Assembly (NCBI GenBank): GCA_013365325.1
Contig: JABVXV010000140.1
Coordinates: 85,947 to 149,946 of the forward strand
Length of the DNA stretch: 64,000 nucleotides
Direction: 5' to 3'
DNA from: Dipetalonema caudispina
Taxonomy: Eukaryota > Nematoda > Chromadorea > Rhabditida > Onchocercidae
The position numbers were made by a program, and so were the translations under genes. Below, in pieces: positions 51,601-64,000 of the stretch. Position 1 is the first letter of the stretch; every line of letters starts with the position of its first letter. Below the pieces are notes generated by a model. The model was not told the origin of the DNA. It saw nothing but the letters and a program-made list of their open reading frames with translations, and did not search any database.

Positions 51601-54600
51601 AACAGACTTTAGACTCTTCAAACAATTTACTTGATTCTATCCGAAAAATGTCATTGTCCTTTATTTTCATTGATAAATCAACACGACGACAATCCGATAT
51701 AGTCACTTTTCTACCTCCTGAACTGGCGTAAAGAGAAATATACAGGACTAAGTCACTACCAACCTGAAATATGTCAACTGAACATGGTAACATCAGTTTC
51801 ATTTATTTCAATGCAACGCAACTTATTACTTTTCATGTCCAGAATATTTTAGTATCATTCGTCTTTATTACCTTATTTCAACGAATAATATTTCACAACG
51901 AATAATCACGAACAAAACAGAACGCATTCAATAAACGATGTTGATTATCGCTTCTGAGTGGATTCCGTTCTGTCTTTTTAAAGCATGAAGGATAAGAAAA
52001 TACTTTGAAATGTATGGTAGCCATTATATGTAGATTAAAGCCTTGTACTTCAAAATAAACCAATGACTAAGTGATAACAACAATGAAATTTTGTTTGTTG
52101 AACTACGGCAATAAATGAAATTCTTACTCTTCTAATTATTTAGAAAATATTCATTTGATTTAATATACCTCGGCTTCCAAATGTGATTTGCCGAAAGCAA
52201 TTCCAGTTGGTTGTAAAACTTGAACGATTGCTTTTCCAAAATGAGCACCATTTTGTGTATCCTGTGCAATCACCTCTGTTTTACCGAGATTTCCAGTCAG
52301 CAGAATCCCATTAGAATCTATTGAAGCAACTTTTGGATCCATACTTGACCATGTAAACGATCCTGTGCCACCTCGTGCCTGAAAACAGAATTCTATCATC
52401 TATAATAAAGATACAGTAATACCTGAATCACAATTAAGATATATTACATAAAACAAACCAAAAGTGTCGTCGAATGGATCCTTTTGGTATCGATGTATGG
52501 AAAGGCGACCAATGGCGGTATCACTTCAATCGGATCTGATATCACTGCTGTTACTTCATTCTTTACTGACGACGATATTTTTAATTCCCCTTTCTGTAAG
52601 GCAGAAAATTTCAACGAGATATTTTGATAATATTTATATTAACCTGTAGCTAAGGATCTATTAAATAAAGCAAAATGAGATACGAAAATGAATCGACATC
52701 ATAAATCTTCATGATAAAAACACTAATCTCCTTCTATTTGATATTTGAAAGTACTCCACAATATGAAAAAATCTAACCGAACTCATGACTGATATGAATG
52801 CTGCTCGCACCTTCGTAGTTCCACTCTTTATAGCTTTCACATTAAAGTATGATCCATTGTCTAATTTACTAATCACTTTGAAGTATTCATCAGATATAAC
52901 ACTTTCGAAAATTGCATTCTGTAAAGTATACTGCCGAAAGCTATATGCACAAAATAAAGAACAGATTTTAAAAAAAATAAAAGAAAAAAAAAATGATGTT
53001 CTATAAGACAAAATATAAAATTTACAAACAACCTCCGGGATGTATATAACATTATTATCAGCATCAGTCACAACAAAAGAAATATCATATTCGCGTCCCA
53101 TTTCCAAATACCATAAATCGCCGCTAATTCTGATATATAAACTAGATGGTTCAACAACATGGATCCGAGCGGATGGAGGTTTGAGAGCACTTAATAATTT
53201 TACATCTGAAAAACGCGAAATTATATTTCTGATCAGTCCATAAACTAGGAGGCCCTAAATGGAAAAAATCCGTTCAGCTGCCAAATGTTTCAAAAAACGA
53301 ATCAAATATGTCATCCTTCAAAAATAAAGATAACACATCATTTATGCACCCATATCACCCCTAGAATCGATAAAGCAAGTAACGAAGAAGTTTAAATAAA
53401 GTGGCATTCAAACAAACCAATCATTAAATTAAAGATTTCTTTGACGTGATAATGACGGTTCAAAACAAGACAGTAACATTCCATTTTGTATTTTAAAAAA
53501 ATCTAACTTTCATCAGTTAGCGATATCTCGGTTGTCCCATAATTTATAGCTGTGACTATGGACGATGATGGATTCAATGAACAAATTTCTTCATCCTTAA
53601 TCGATAGTTGATATTGTTTTGATGGTAATTGTATTGCTGCAACGTGAAATATATAAGTATTGTCATAAAGCATAAATATCGTTCCAAAATATATCCCGAG
53701 TTTGTAAGGTAAATTAAAGAAACAAACTTTAAATGAACGAAATATAAAGATCCTACCTTTTGTAACACTCTGTTTAACTATTTCTGCGGTGTAGCGCACA
53801 TTTGATCCAAGAGGAAGAAATATATCTTGGGAAGGTATTAGTAAGAGATTCGCAACTACTACGAAATCTACGCTTTGAGGTTTCACATCCTTAAAATAAA
53901 ATCATTCGTTGTCCGAGAATACTATATGAAAACAATAATAAATACATTGTTACGAAAGCGATAACAACAAACCTTAAAATGCGGTTCAACTAGCTTCACT
54001 TTCAGAGTGGCAGCACCCGTAGATATGCCCTCAACTAATATCACATAGCCTGGAAGGAGAAAAAAAATTAAAAGATATCTACATAATTATGAAAACGGGT
54101 AATTACTCTACCAGATTTATTATTTCTTCATTAATATATTTTTTGCTCAATCGATATCTTGAATATGAAATATATTTCCTTTTAAAAGAATGTATACAAA
54201 ACGATGTTAAATATGAAATGAAAATCTGCATTTTAAAGAACAGCATTACCTCCCGTCGAATAAGTATATTTAGAATAAATGAACTAATCCGTATATCTTT
54301 AGGTAGATTATTAATTTTCTTCTATAATTAATAAACTAAAGAAAAGACAAAAAAAACTTTAAACAGAATAAAACCAACCGCGTTTTTTATTTTCTTCCAG
54401 CAAACGCACACCATCAGGCGCTTCGTATTTTGACTGCGAAAATGGTACAATTCGAAGAGGCTTTCCCGATAAAGATGATGATTCCAGATGCCATTCAAAT
54501 GGAATTTCTCCGAGATTGGTGAACATATCACCTATAAATTTTTTATTCAAATTTTCATAGTTAAATGCTTCATTTAGGTTCCCACGAAGGAGGACAGTGT

Positions 54601-56033
54601 GTATTAAAATCTCTGCAAAATAACTGTTGGTAGTACTTCGATAGTGAAAGCAGTAATTCAAAAACAAAAAATAGATATTAAAAGAAAAAAAAAGTGGAGG
54701 AAGTGGAGGATGAAGGATAACTCCTAGCTCTTAACCTTATCCTCTAAAACAAAGTTACTAGTATCAAAGCATATATTCTTCATAAACATTATCATTCTGT
54801 CCCGAAAAATTCGTATTATAACCCATTATTAGAAATTAAAGTTTATCAAGCATCAATTAATAATCTCAAGATTAAAAAAAAATATGACCATAATAAACAA
54901 CAAAATCCTTCATTGAAACCGTTCAGAAATCTAATTAAAAAATCAAACGCTTACCGAAAACCCACCGATAATTTTTCTTCTCTATTTCTAACTCTCTTTA
55001 ATTCAAAAATCTAAAAACAACAGCCAATTACTAACCTTCAGCATTATACGCTTGTACAACAACTTTTGCCGGTGATGCATCCAGAAACAAGACTTTCGTT
55101 GTAGTTGAAACTGCTATGCTTCGTATAACGTCAACAGTCACGCCACAACTTAAAACTACACCAGCATCTGTAAAAAAAAAAACCAAGCATTTGTAACAAA
55201 GTCTTTACTCGTACACGAAGTAAATTCAGCAAATACAAGCACTTCTATCAATGTATGAAATTCTTGTTCATTGGCCATTAACATTTAACTGAACATTTTT
55301 TCTAAAATGTTATTTTAAGAAATTCAAAAATTGAAAATCGAAATTAACAAAACCTATGAAAACAAAAAGAAGATGAAGCAGAGAACCGTAAATAACATCT
55401 AACAGTAACCGAATTTGGAAGATTGTAAGCATATATCTCAAAACTCTAAGCACAAATGCTATTGCGAGTGAAATGCTCTGGAATTTAGCAAACAAACAGG
55501 CTACGTATAACCTTTGTCTTCAGCAAAAACAACAGCCATCTGCTCCTCAGCATACTTCGAAGTTGCGGTAATATGAGCCTTTGCTGAACAACCTTTCGTT
55601 CCTACCGGATTCACTCCTTTTACTGATACAGTATCTGGCCGAGTCGACCTCCTAAAATACTCATTTTTTAACCATTCAGAGATACCTACTAACCAAGAAG
55701 CAACACCGATTATTCTAGATCTTCATCCGAGAACCAAACAAAAGATATCTTAATTTATGAGCACTTGATTTGACACATCTAATGTTTCTTTTAACAATCA
55801 CTACTTTGACCAGGCTGACAAACCTAATTGCATAATTCTGTAAAATATGTCGTAAGATATACGTACCACGTGAAGCATCCATTTGCCGGATCACTAACGA
55901 TTAAATCAAAAGTCACTTGAACATTAGGATGATAAGGCAATAGCACCCGTGGCACATTTAATCGATAACCATCTGTCAGCAGTACCGAGTACCATAACAA
56001 CAATCGAAGCAACAAACAATGGAATCCAGACAT
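42663..56033 (-). CDS. NUP210 (npp-12): Nuclear pore membrane glycoprotein NUP210 (gp210)
   Basis: NUP210 is a single-pass nucleoporin of the pore membrane. Most of it lies in the perinuclear lumen as Ig-like (BIG2) repeats, with one membrane segment and a short cytoplasmic tail. The start at 56033 opens a signal peptide (LLLRLLLWYSVLLTDGYR) followed by LNVPRVLLPYHPNV. About 35 exons follow. Coding landmarks, with approximate positions: STRPD and VVFAEDK 55510-55652; GGTGSFTWSS 52383-52166; ISDCRRVDL 51700; GGPRPWILDPSKYY 51150; GSGHFALVAYD 49740; GGPQPLPPVQYRLND 48430; PFSFGGALYPLKISWR 48030; VWDGSNPDLSVFLRLPV 45880; CTPTLLEKLI 44790. The membrane exon is about 43365-43460 (CASLLTAGILIVLI) and continues at 43040-43135. 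The tail has several Ser/Thr-Pro sites (GSPDMTPL, SAGSPGEP) and ends RKRHW, TAA at 42663. Order follows human NUP210 throughout, recalled without alignment. Exact exon edges were not all fixed. Confidence 0.95.
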
Positions 56034-58609
56034 TTATCTGAAAAATACACACATGCACTAATGAAACATTACGATATCCTCCTTAATTGTATAATTGCCG
56101 ATTAGACAAGTGCAAATTTTTACATAACATCCTTTCATGACATTTCGGACGATCATTGGAATATCACACTTCTAATTTATCGCGACAAAAATGGTTTAAG
56201 CATTAAATTCTCTGACCATTTCTCGGCAATAATATGATTTCACTATTGAAAAGGAATCAATTGAAAACGAAAAATAAAAAATTCACAATCTTATGTCATC
56301 ATATTATGACCCATCAAGTTAATAATGATTAATTATGAAATGCTATAACGATAATCTCCTCACCTGTACTATACTACTGGCATAAACTTATTTCACTGAT
56401 ATTTCTTTTCCTCTACGTATTACTATTTCTGTTACAAAATGAGAAAAAAAAAGGGCAAACAGTAAAAAAAAAAAAAAAAAAATTTCACAATATTTAATCA
56501 ATATAGTAATTATTTGATTAAACAGGAAAGAAAAGAAGAAAAAAAAGGATAGTTTTCTTTTGTTTTCAGAAGAACTAACTTAATTACTGAAGTATTATCG
56601 ACGTCTAAAATTTAAAATTACCATTTGAATGAAAATCCACTAATAAAATTTAGGGTAAAGAAAAGTGAAATGACGAAATTACAGAGATAAGAAGGACGGG
56701 TAAGGGAATGAAATGGAACATTACCTAATTAATGCCTAAGTTTCAATTCATGTTTATAAATTACCAGTGGAATAATTGAAATTTGAATTTGGAAGATGAA
56801 AGTATGGTATTTAAAATGGTTCAGGTATGATTCACGCAATGAAACTTAATAAATTGGAAAGATAATACGTTAATAATCTAAAATGGTATCTAAGAGAAGG
56901 CAATGAATTCATAAGCTAAACTATGAAACATTTCAAAATTTAGATCTATTTTAGTAATTCAAGCCATTAATATTCTTGGCAATTATTTATTTACCTTAGG
57001 CTCCTAAATTCTAAGCTTAAGCTTTTGATGTTAACATTTGAAAACCAATGGTTAATACAATAATCGCGGGAATGGGTTAGGAGACGATTTGAGAATTTTT
57101 TTTCAATTTTTTTTTTAAATCGTCGCTTGCAAAAGAAAGAAATATGTGTGTGTGTGTGTGTGTGTATGTGTGTGTGTGTATGTGTGTGTGTGTGTGTTTG
57201 TGTTTGTGTGGAATAATGGGAATTATGAGAAGAGCAAGAAGTGAAATATTACAAAAATTTTATGAAATTTTGTAAGAAATATTGTGAAGTAATATATTTA
57301 TTGAATTTAATTATTTCATAATTATCTCTAATTTCAAGCATTATATCAATTTCTTCATATTATTCATTATGATGGAATAATTGATTGTTGTTATGCAAAA
57401 TAACTTTTAAAATTTGCATTGAAATAATTTACAATGTTTATAATTTAGAATAAATTTGTTAATTTCTGGGGAAAAAAAAAAGTATTTCAAAATATTTTGC
57501 TTTTTTTGAGCATTAAATTTGCAAACTTTTACTACCTGTTGGACATGAAGTTCAGTTTTTTTTTTTTTCAATTTTTCACATTTTCACAATTATTAGTGGT
57601 AATGGAATAATTAGTTATTGTTATATTTGTTGTGCAATTTTCAGGTATTTAAATATTGTTGATAAAATAAAATTTGATAAGAAATGGAACACATACACAT
57701 TCTCATTTTTTTTTTACATTTTACTATAATAATGTATTGGTATATTCATTTTTTCATATTAAAATGATCATTGTTAGTAATTCAAATAATTTTGTAAATT
57801 ATAACATTGTACATTAAATGAGCTTTTATTTTTGATGACCTCTGTCATCTTCAAAGCTATCTCAAATGCATATATTTATAGCTTCAAGCGATTTCAAAAA
57901 TAAGCAGGCAAGCAAAATTGTCTCATATAATCATAAATTTATAGAAAGCATTTATATTTCAAGATAGAACATCATTTTAAAGCTATCAATAATCATTAAC
58001 GAATCTATTAATTAAAAACATGTTATAACATTGTGTGAATTTAGAATGAACTTTTCTCTTTTTTAAAATGTCATTTTATTTGCCTCGAAGTAAATGTCCA
58101 GATAATCACCATTAAAGATTGACCTCATAGGTTGACCTTTTGTAATTACCGTTAGTTGTTCTATCTTCTTAATCCGGAATTTTTGGCGCATAACATTGAT
58201 GACATTCTAGGGAAGGTTTGTTGAAATAGTCAAATTGAAATGACAATAAATAAGCTTTCCAGTAAGGACAGATTTTCATAGTTAATTTCTCAAACAACGA
58301 GGACCTGTAATAAATATTTTCGACATCAGCTTAACAACACTAATAGGGTCGCACACATATCAAAGATTATTTTTTGTACAATGGGTTTCTAAAGCCTATG
58401 AAATGAACAAAACATCAAAGTAAACTTTCGCTTTAATCCGATTATTTTGCTTCTATTTCACTGCACAGCAATAGATTAGAGTAGCTTTTGATGTTAATTT
58501 GTTGATTCAGAAATTATCTGATCACTTCATTTCAACTAATCATTGAAACAAATAAATAGTTCTGAATATTTTGCGCATTTCCAGAAAATTTTCCCATCCT
58601 TTGCAGTGT
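56034..58609. other. Intergenic, low-complexity AT-rich spacer
   Basis: Divergent spacer between NUP210 and the secreted-protein gene. It holds long A and T runs (for example near 56465-56480 and 57095-57118), the TG microsatellite and no supported exon. The promoter or outron of both flanking genes should lie at its ends. Confidence 0.55.
57144..57210. repeat. Imperfect (TG)n microsatellite
   Basis: About 67 bases of TG dinucleotides interrupted by a few TATG and TTTG steps. Such a tract is likely polymorphic in length. Confidence 0.97.
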
Positions 58610-58633
58610 ATGTGCTTATATACGTGTTGGAAT

Positions 58634-59269
58634 ATGTGCCCCACAAAAATTTTCCTTCTGTTCACCTTAATTTATGCTTCCCTGCCGAATCTTTGGGTAA
58701 GTAATAAATGATTTTGCACAGGTAAATTTAGTGTAGCTGTAGCCAACAAAATATGGCAAAGCAAATTTGTGGTCGATATCAGCTGTAAAAACTATTTTGA
58801 CCATTACTACTGCTAAATTCACATTTGTATTCAATGCATTAAATTAAATTCGTTTAGGAATTCAAAACCCCTTCAAAGTATGTTGGAATAAATTTTACAG
58901 GCGCAAGATTCGAATCGAGACGGTATTCAAATGTGGGACGCAATGCTAAATGATAGCCAATGGTCACCTCTTGATGCGATGTTACGGACCAATAAGGTCA
59001 ATTTGGTCGCACTTGAAACATTTGGAAAACTAAATCAATTTGGGGGTAATATAATTCGACTTTTTCTGCCATTAACCGAACAGATTGAGCGTGGATTATT
59101 GTCACTGCTACGTGTTATCTTCCCTCAAATATTCAACGATTTGAATCCATCAGATATCGCAATAAAGGACAGTGTGACTCCCTCACCGGATAGATCAGAT
59201 TTATTGATTGAAGAATTGATCGCTGCTTTCATAAAGTTAGCTAAAAAAAATTCTGCCCTTTTGAAATAA
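58634..59269 (+). CDS. Small putative secreted protein, 143 aa
   Basis: Two exons, 58634-58696 (donor TGG/GTAAGT) and 58901-59269 (acceptor TTTTACAG, TAA), join in phase. Exon 1 encodes a signal peptide (KIFLLFTLIYASLP) with probable cleavage near the exon junction. An in-frame ATG at 58610 could add eight residues; I chose 58634 because it leaves a shorter, more typical signal peptide. The mature protein has no cysteines and looks amphipathic-helical (FGKLNQFGGNIIRLFLPL, IERGLLSLLRVIFPQIFNDL), then SDIAIKDSVTPSPDRSDLL and a Lys-rich end. TTTCCAG and TTTGCAG acceptor-like sites precede the start. A truncated copy of its 3' part lies at 60499. No family recognised; a secreted nematode product is the best guess. 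Confidence 0.72.
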
Positions 59270-59387
59270 CTTAGGTTAGAGTCCTTTCTTCCCAGTTACC
59301 TTTCCATAGACCTAAATTCAAATAACACTGCCTCATTACTTTCTCAACCCTATATACTCCGCAGAATTCACTTAAAATTACAATTTT

Positions 59388-60498
59388 GAGTTTGATTAGG
59401 TTTTTTCCTTGTATTAGAGTAATTTACAAGACAAAAGTGAACGAAATACTATTACTCAAACTACTTTATCCATCCTTTCAATTTCAACTAAGATGAGTAA
59501 ACCTTGCTTCCAAAAACTAATTCGAAAAAATCTTATTTTATCTTCAATAAAGCTTATCATAAACGTTACGTTGATTATTAGTTAGTACATAGCGAAGTAT
59601 TAGATCAAACAATTTTTATGGAACTATGAGAAATTGATTTTAATGATATTAATAATCGTATAATATTTTTTTGCAAACGTTTAAGCTTTCCATACCTAAC
59701 TTTTAAAGTTTGAATATTGGTTTGAAAAATAAACTTTTTATCTAAGTCTAAGACTATGTTTTAGTACAGTTTTATTGAATAAATTCAATATATAATTTAT
59801 AGACATGTAGATATTATCTAAATAGAATAATGTAATGCAAAAAATGTTTATACTGTAATAGAAATAAATATTTGTTTCAATATTTGTTAATAAATATTTA
59901 TTTCTCGAAATTAAGTTCTACATGAAAGTCAACACTTCGAAATGCATTTACATTTCTTGCAAATGAAATCTGAAATATGAGTTGAGTGGAACAATGGCAG
60001 ATAGTTGTATAACGTTTTGCCATATTATTGCATCATTATGATAGCACCAAATGTTTGTGCAAAATTAGGCTTTGAATTTCAAATAATGAAAATGAACAAT
60101 TTGGTTAGTTTCCTCGAATTTTATGAATGTCTTATATTAGAAAAATATTGGATCGAAATGAAATAATAAATCGCGTACTGCTGCATATAATTTCTGTGAT
60201 CCAATTATCACATTCTGTAATAAATAAAAACAAAAAGTTCGAGAACCTAGTTAATTAAGAAAAATTTGTACTTTTTTCTGTGTTGCAATTATCGTATCTA
60301 TCACGTTCCGAAGCGATTTAATTTAATTATAATTTAAAACATGCAAAATTCATATAATAAGCTTTCATCATATAACTAATTAATATCTGAAAAGAAAAAC
60401 CATATCATAAGCTTATATTGGAGATGCAAACACATGATGCAATGGTAGTGGATTGACCAATTTAAACTTGCGAATTTAAGTCCGTCAATATGGTCACT
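59388..60498. other. Spacer between the secreted-protein gene and its truncated copy
   Basis: AT-rich, no coding frame seen. It includes several AATAAA-like sequences that could serve as polyadenylation signals for the upstream gene. Confidence 0.4.
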
Positions 60499-60670
60499 TG
60501 GATTATTGTCACTGCTACGTGTTACCTTCCCTCAAATATTCAACGATTTGAATCCATCAGATATCGCAATAAAGGACAGAGTGACTCCCTCACCGGATAG
60601 ATCAGATTTATTGATTGAAGAATTGATTGTTGCTTTCATTAGTTTAGCTAAAAGAAATTCAACCTTTTGA
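60499..60670 (+). pseudogene. 5'-truncated copy of the secreted-protein gene
   Basis: It corresponds to the last ~58 codons of the 58634-59269 gene, starting inside exon 2 without signal-peptide exon, acceptor or start codon. The frame is still open to a TGA a few codons earlier than the parent stop. Coding differences include a Ser-to-Arg change in KDSVTPSPD and several changes near the C-terminus. It may be a remnant, or a donor exon of an unrecognised gene; remnant is more likely. Confidence 0.75.
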
Positions 60671-60909
60671 AATAACTTAGGTTAGAGTCCTTTCTTTCCA
60701 GTTACCTTTCCATAGACATAAATTCAAATGACACTACCTTATTACTTTCTCAAGCCTATATACTTCGCAGAATTCATTTGAAATTATAATTTCGAAAAAA
60801 AAAAAGAAAAAAAAATCCGAAACATTGGAAAGCTAGAAAACCGCAAGTTACAAAAAAGCCTGAAATAAAATTGACGAAAAGACACAAATAAGAAAGGCTG
60901 ATTAATAAA

Positions 60910-61440
60910 ATAGTTTGCCAAAATTAAGGTGAACTAAAAACACGTGGAAACAATGTTAAGTGATACAATTTATTAATAAGTAACGTTAACAAAGTGGCAT
61001 GCAAAAGTTAATGTGAAAAAAAAAACGCGTGAAAACAAATAATAAAAAAACACTTGATAACTTGCATTAACAAAATAGCATGCAAGAGCTAAGGTGAGTA
61101 ATAACACGTGGAAACAATTGCCAGGTAAGAAAAAATTCTAAATGAGTTATACTAATAAAGTGAATGCAAAAATTAAGGTGAACAAAAAAAAGTAGGAAAA
61201 AAAGTTAATTAGTAACAAAATAACATGCAGAGGTTAAAATAAACAAAAACATGAAAATAAAAGTTAATTAGTAACAAAATAGCAAGGGTTAAGATAAACC
61301 AAAACGTGAAAATAAAGATTGATTAATAACAAAATAACATGCAAAGGTTAAATAAATGTTAATTAGTAACAAAATAACATGCAGAGGTTAAAATAAACAA
61401 AAACGTGGAAAAAAGTTAGTGACAACACAGCATGCAAAAG
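60910..61440. repeat. Degenerate tandem repeat around an AACAAAATAGCATGCA core
   Basis: Phrases such as AACAAAATAGCATGCA, AGTTAAGGTGAACAAAAA and ACGTGGAAA recur in fixed order, at a spacing near 100 bases on the left and near 55-60 bases on the right. At least eight diverged units are visible. No coding frame. Confidence 0.75.
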
Positions 61441-63769
61441 TTAAATGAATAAAAAAAGAAAGCACTGAATATAAGCATGAATAAATAAAAAATATGCGTA
61501 GAAAATATTAAGTAAGTTAGATTAACATGGAAAAATGCAGAAGGAGTAGTAGATAAGCAAAGAGTGATAAAAAATATCATTGTTAAAAATATATGCCATA
61601 GCAAAATTAGTTGACAAGAATGTATAAGATGAGCAAAATTCACAAAGACACATAGATATATAAAGAGTATATAATTAATTAACAAAGGCGACATTAAATC
61701 ATTTTATGCAGAAAACCAGAAAATATAAACTACTAAAATGTTTGAGAAAATCGCAAGATTATTTTGGAAGACTGAATTCAAATAATAAATGCGATATCAA
61801 GCATAATACAATACATTCATATCGCTGCTTTAATACTGTTAGAAATAAGAATAATAAAATAAAAAAATACAATTGAAAAAGCTTAGCCTATAGTCCTAAC
61901 AAAGTATCGAAATGAATAAAACAAACAAAGTAATGTATGTAAGATTTCTTTTCTACTTCAATTTGCCAAAATTTCAATATGTAATCAATTCACAAACTAA
62001 TCGAAAAACTAAGGGAAAACCAATAGATTCATCATCCATAGAAAATGAAACAATTTATGAGCTAACCTAAACCAAAAATCCTTTTAATTCTTTGCCACAA
62101 GCTGAAATAGTCGTAATTTGTATGCTAAATTAGCAATAATCACAATAATATCCGCTAAACAATAAACCATAAAAATTACAAAGAGAAATTATCGTTTGTT
62201 AAAATAATAACGCAGAAAAAAGAAATTAAAAATAATAAAAAATACTCACGATCAATCAACCTGTTGATCAAAAGATAGTTATTCCAACTGCTGAAGAACA
62301 AAAACCTTTGTAAGATAAAGAACTTGTGAAAAAGAAAAAACTTATCAAATTTTCAGGTCCAAGAATAGTATTAACATAATAATGAAATAAAACGAAGAAA
62401 AAATTATTCACCCGAAAACGAAATTAAACGAAACAATATTTTAGTAGTTCTTATGAATAATAATAATTTATAACAGAAAGATAAGTGAAATAAAAGCACA
62501 AGACACAAAAGAAAAAATAACAAATCCAAGTACTATAACTGATATGATAGTTGGTAATTAAATTAGATAAAAAGAACTCGAACCATTTGAAGATTTTTAA
62601 AACAAAAACGAATATCTGCAACTGCAAAAATATCGATATGTCACACATGCAATCACTTTAGCATGAAGATGACAAAGAGAAAAAGCCAATTAAGAAAATA
62701 CAAATAATTTTTGTCTAAATAATACTACTGTACATACTATTTCTCATAACAAATGAATTAATATTGCAGAAAGGAAAACATAAAAATTAAAACTAAAAAT
62801 TAATTATAAAATTTCGTGAAAATATTTATTCACTGGTTCGTTGTTTATGTCACCAGGAATGCATCAAAATATACTTATAATCATATTAATCAGACCGGAA
62901 CGATTGGGTGATAAAACACTAACAATTTTCAATTAAATTACGATGATACAAAACTAAAGCTGAAATGATTGAAATAAGCAATAAGAAAAGAAGTTAATTG
63001 AAGTATACACAATTAATAAATATTTGACTCACATCTATCAATTGCAAGAAAAAAAAAAAAAAAAAAAAAAACTGAAAAAAGTAAAAATAATATGGAAACT
63101 TTAAAGTTATTATACCTAGAAACAATCAAATCTTCATTTTCTCATACTTGTTATCGATAGAATAGTAATACAATTAAGGTAATTAAATTTGAAAAATTAA
63201 CTGAATGAATTGCCAAGCATAAAAACTAAATTCTAGAATTTCAAAGGTGCATGCAAACTAAGAAGCCTCCAAATTTAAATCAGTTAAATTTAACAACAAA
63301 GTAAAGAACAATGACGATTTATATAAATTATTACTGAGTGTAAACCTAAAGTTGACATAAAATAAAAAAAAATCAAATTCTAGCAAAAAATATTATTAAT
63401 TATAAAAAAAATTTTAATTGAAGTAATAAATGCTAAAATCGCTAAAATTAGAGAACAGCAACATAACACAGATAAATGCTATGTGAGCAACACAAAAAAC
63501 AACAAATAAATAGCATAAACAATCAAAAAAGTAAGCAAATATTACATAAAAACATAATAAGCAACAAATTTAAGATAAATATGTGAAAATAAGGTTAAAA
63601 TGAAATGAAAATAAACTCTAAATTGATTTGCAAGGATAATAAATTTAAGCAAAATTAAAATTAGTAACGATTAACAAACTTATAGAACAACAAAAGTTAA
63701 CTACAACTATCAAAGGAGCATAAAATTTAAATATAAGAAACAGAATCGGACAAAAAATACAATTAAAAA
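61441..63769. other. A-rich, non-coding tract
   Basis: The plus strand is strongly enriched in A over T and poor in G, with frequent AAATAA and AACAAAA words and a 25-base A-run at about 63046-63070. Minus-strand ORFs here are low-complexity and are not called. No gene seen. Confidence 0.6.
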
Positions 63770-64000
63770 TATTTTTTTTTCCATTTTTTCTTTTTTCATT
63801 TTTTGTTTTCTTTTTTTCAATTTTTTCTTTTTTTATTTTTTAATTTCTGTTTTTTTTTCTTTTTTTTATTTTTCTGGTTTTTCTTTTTTCTTTTCTCACT
63901 TTTTTATTTTTTCTTTTCTTTTTTTATTTTTTTTTTCATTTTCTCTTTTTTTTATTTTTTTCTTTTTTTGTTTTTTTTCTTTTTTTGGTTCTTTTTTTTT
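63770..64000. repeat. T-rich (TTTTTC/TTTTTA) low-complexity tract
   Basis: Nearly pure T with scattered C, A and G, continuing to the end of the window. The strand asymmetry flips abruptly from the A-rich tract to its left. Confidence 0.95.

Larger units (their letters stand above)
59092..60792. repeat. Dispersed 295-bp duplication (59092-59387 and 60499-60792)
   Basis: The two stretches align almost without gaps, differing by scattered substitutions. They share the last part of the secreted-protein ORF and about 120 bases of downstream sequence, including AATAACTTAGGTTAGAGTCC. The homology stops abruptly at both ends, so this is a segmental copy rather than a whole-gene duplication. Confidence 0.92.

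Noticed and set aside
61416..61694. 92-codon minus-strand ORF rich in Phe/Leu/Ile
   Set aside because: It arises from the A-rich plus strand (T-rich codons) and has no coding features.
63046..63070. Long A-run as a possible retroposon tail
   Set aside because: No processed-gene sequence or target-site duplication is visible beside it; the whole tract is A-rich.

Overview
The window is AT-rich, intron-rich eukaryotic DNA. Genes are split into many short exons with AT-rich introns of roughly 100 to 1,000 bp, and the acceptors are mostly of the TTTCAG/TTTTAG type. Several small genes have an acceptor-like site just before their start codon, as expected of spliced-leader trans-splicing. Together with the conserved genes, this points to a nematode. 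The intron sizes and base composition suggest a filarial-type (spirurine) worm rather than Caenorhabditis, but that lineage call is inference. A run of 100 Ns at 28078-28177 shows that this is a draft scaffold.

Two large genes can be identified with confidence, both on the minus strand. At the left end is MED12 (dpy-22 in C. elegans), the large subunit of the Mediator CDK8 kinase module. It runs from a start codon at 9819 down past base 1, so its C-terminal part lies outside the window. At 42663-56033 is NUP210/gp210 (npp-12), a single-pass membrane nucleoporin, complete from signal peptide to cytoplasmic tail. A third recognisable gene, at 11717-17767 on the plus strand, is an ABHD17-like alpha/beta hydrolase. 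It is divergent to MED12 across a 1.9 kb spacer holding a tandem repeat of about 181 bp.

The middle of the window (19-42 kb) holds small, fast-evolving genes that I cannot assign to known families. They are a cysteine-rich membrane protein (20530-22769), two acidic/arginine-rich proteins (24650-28350 and 29298-31948), two small putative secreted proteins (33815-34740 and 35974-37599), and a compact run of short plus-strand genes (38922-41303) whose spacing looks operon-like. Exon models here come from reading frames, splice sites and phase agreement, without homology support.

The right end (56-64 kb) is mostly gene-poor. It contains a TG microsatellite, one intact small secreted-protein gene (58634-59269) with a truncated 3' duplicate about 1.4 kb downstream, a degenerate tandem repeat, and a strongly strand-asymmetric A-rich then T-rich tract that closes the window. 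The identified genes serve unrelated housekeeping functions (transcription, depalmitoylation, nuclear pore). I see no multi-gene pathway. No rRNA, tRNA, CRISPR array or transposase gene was recognised.
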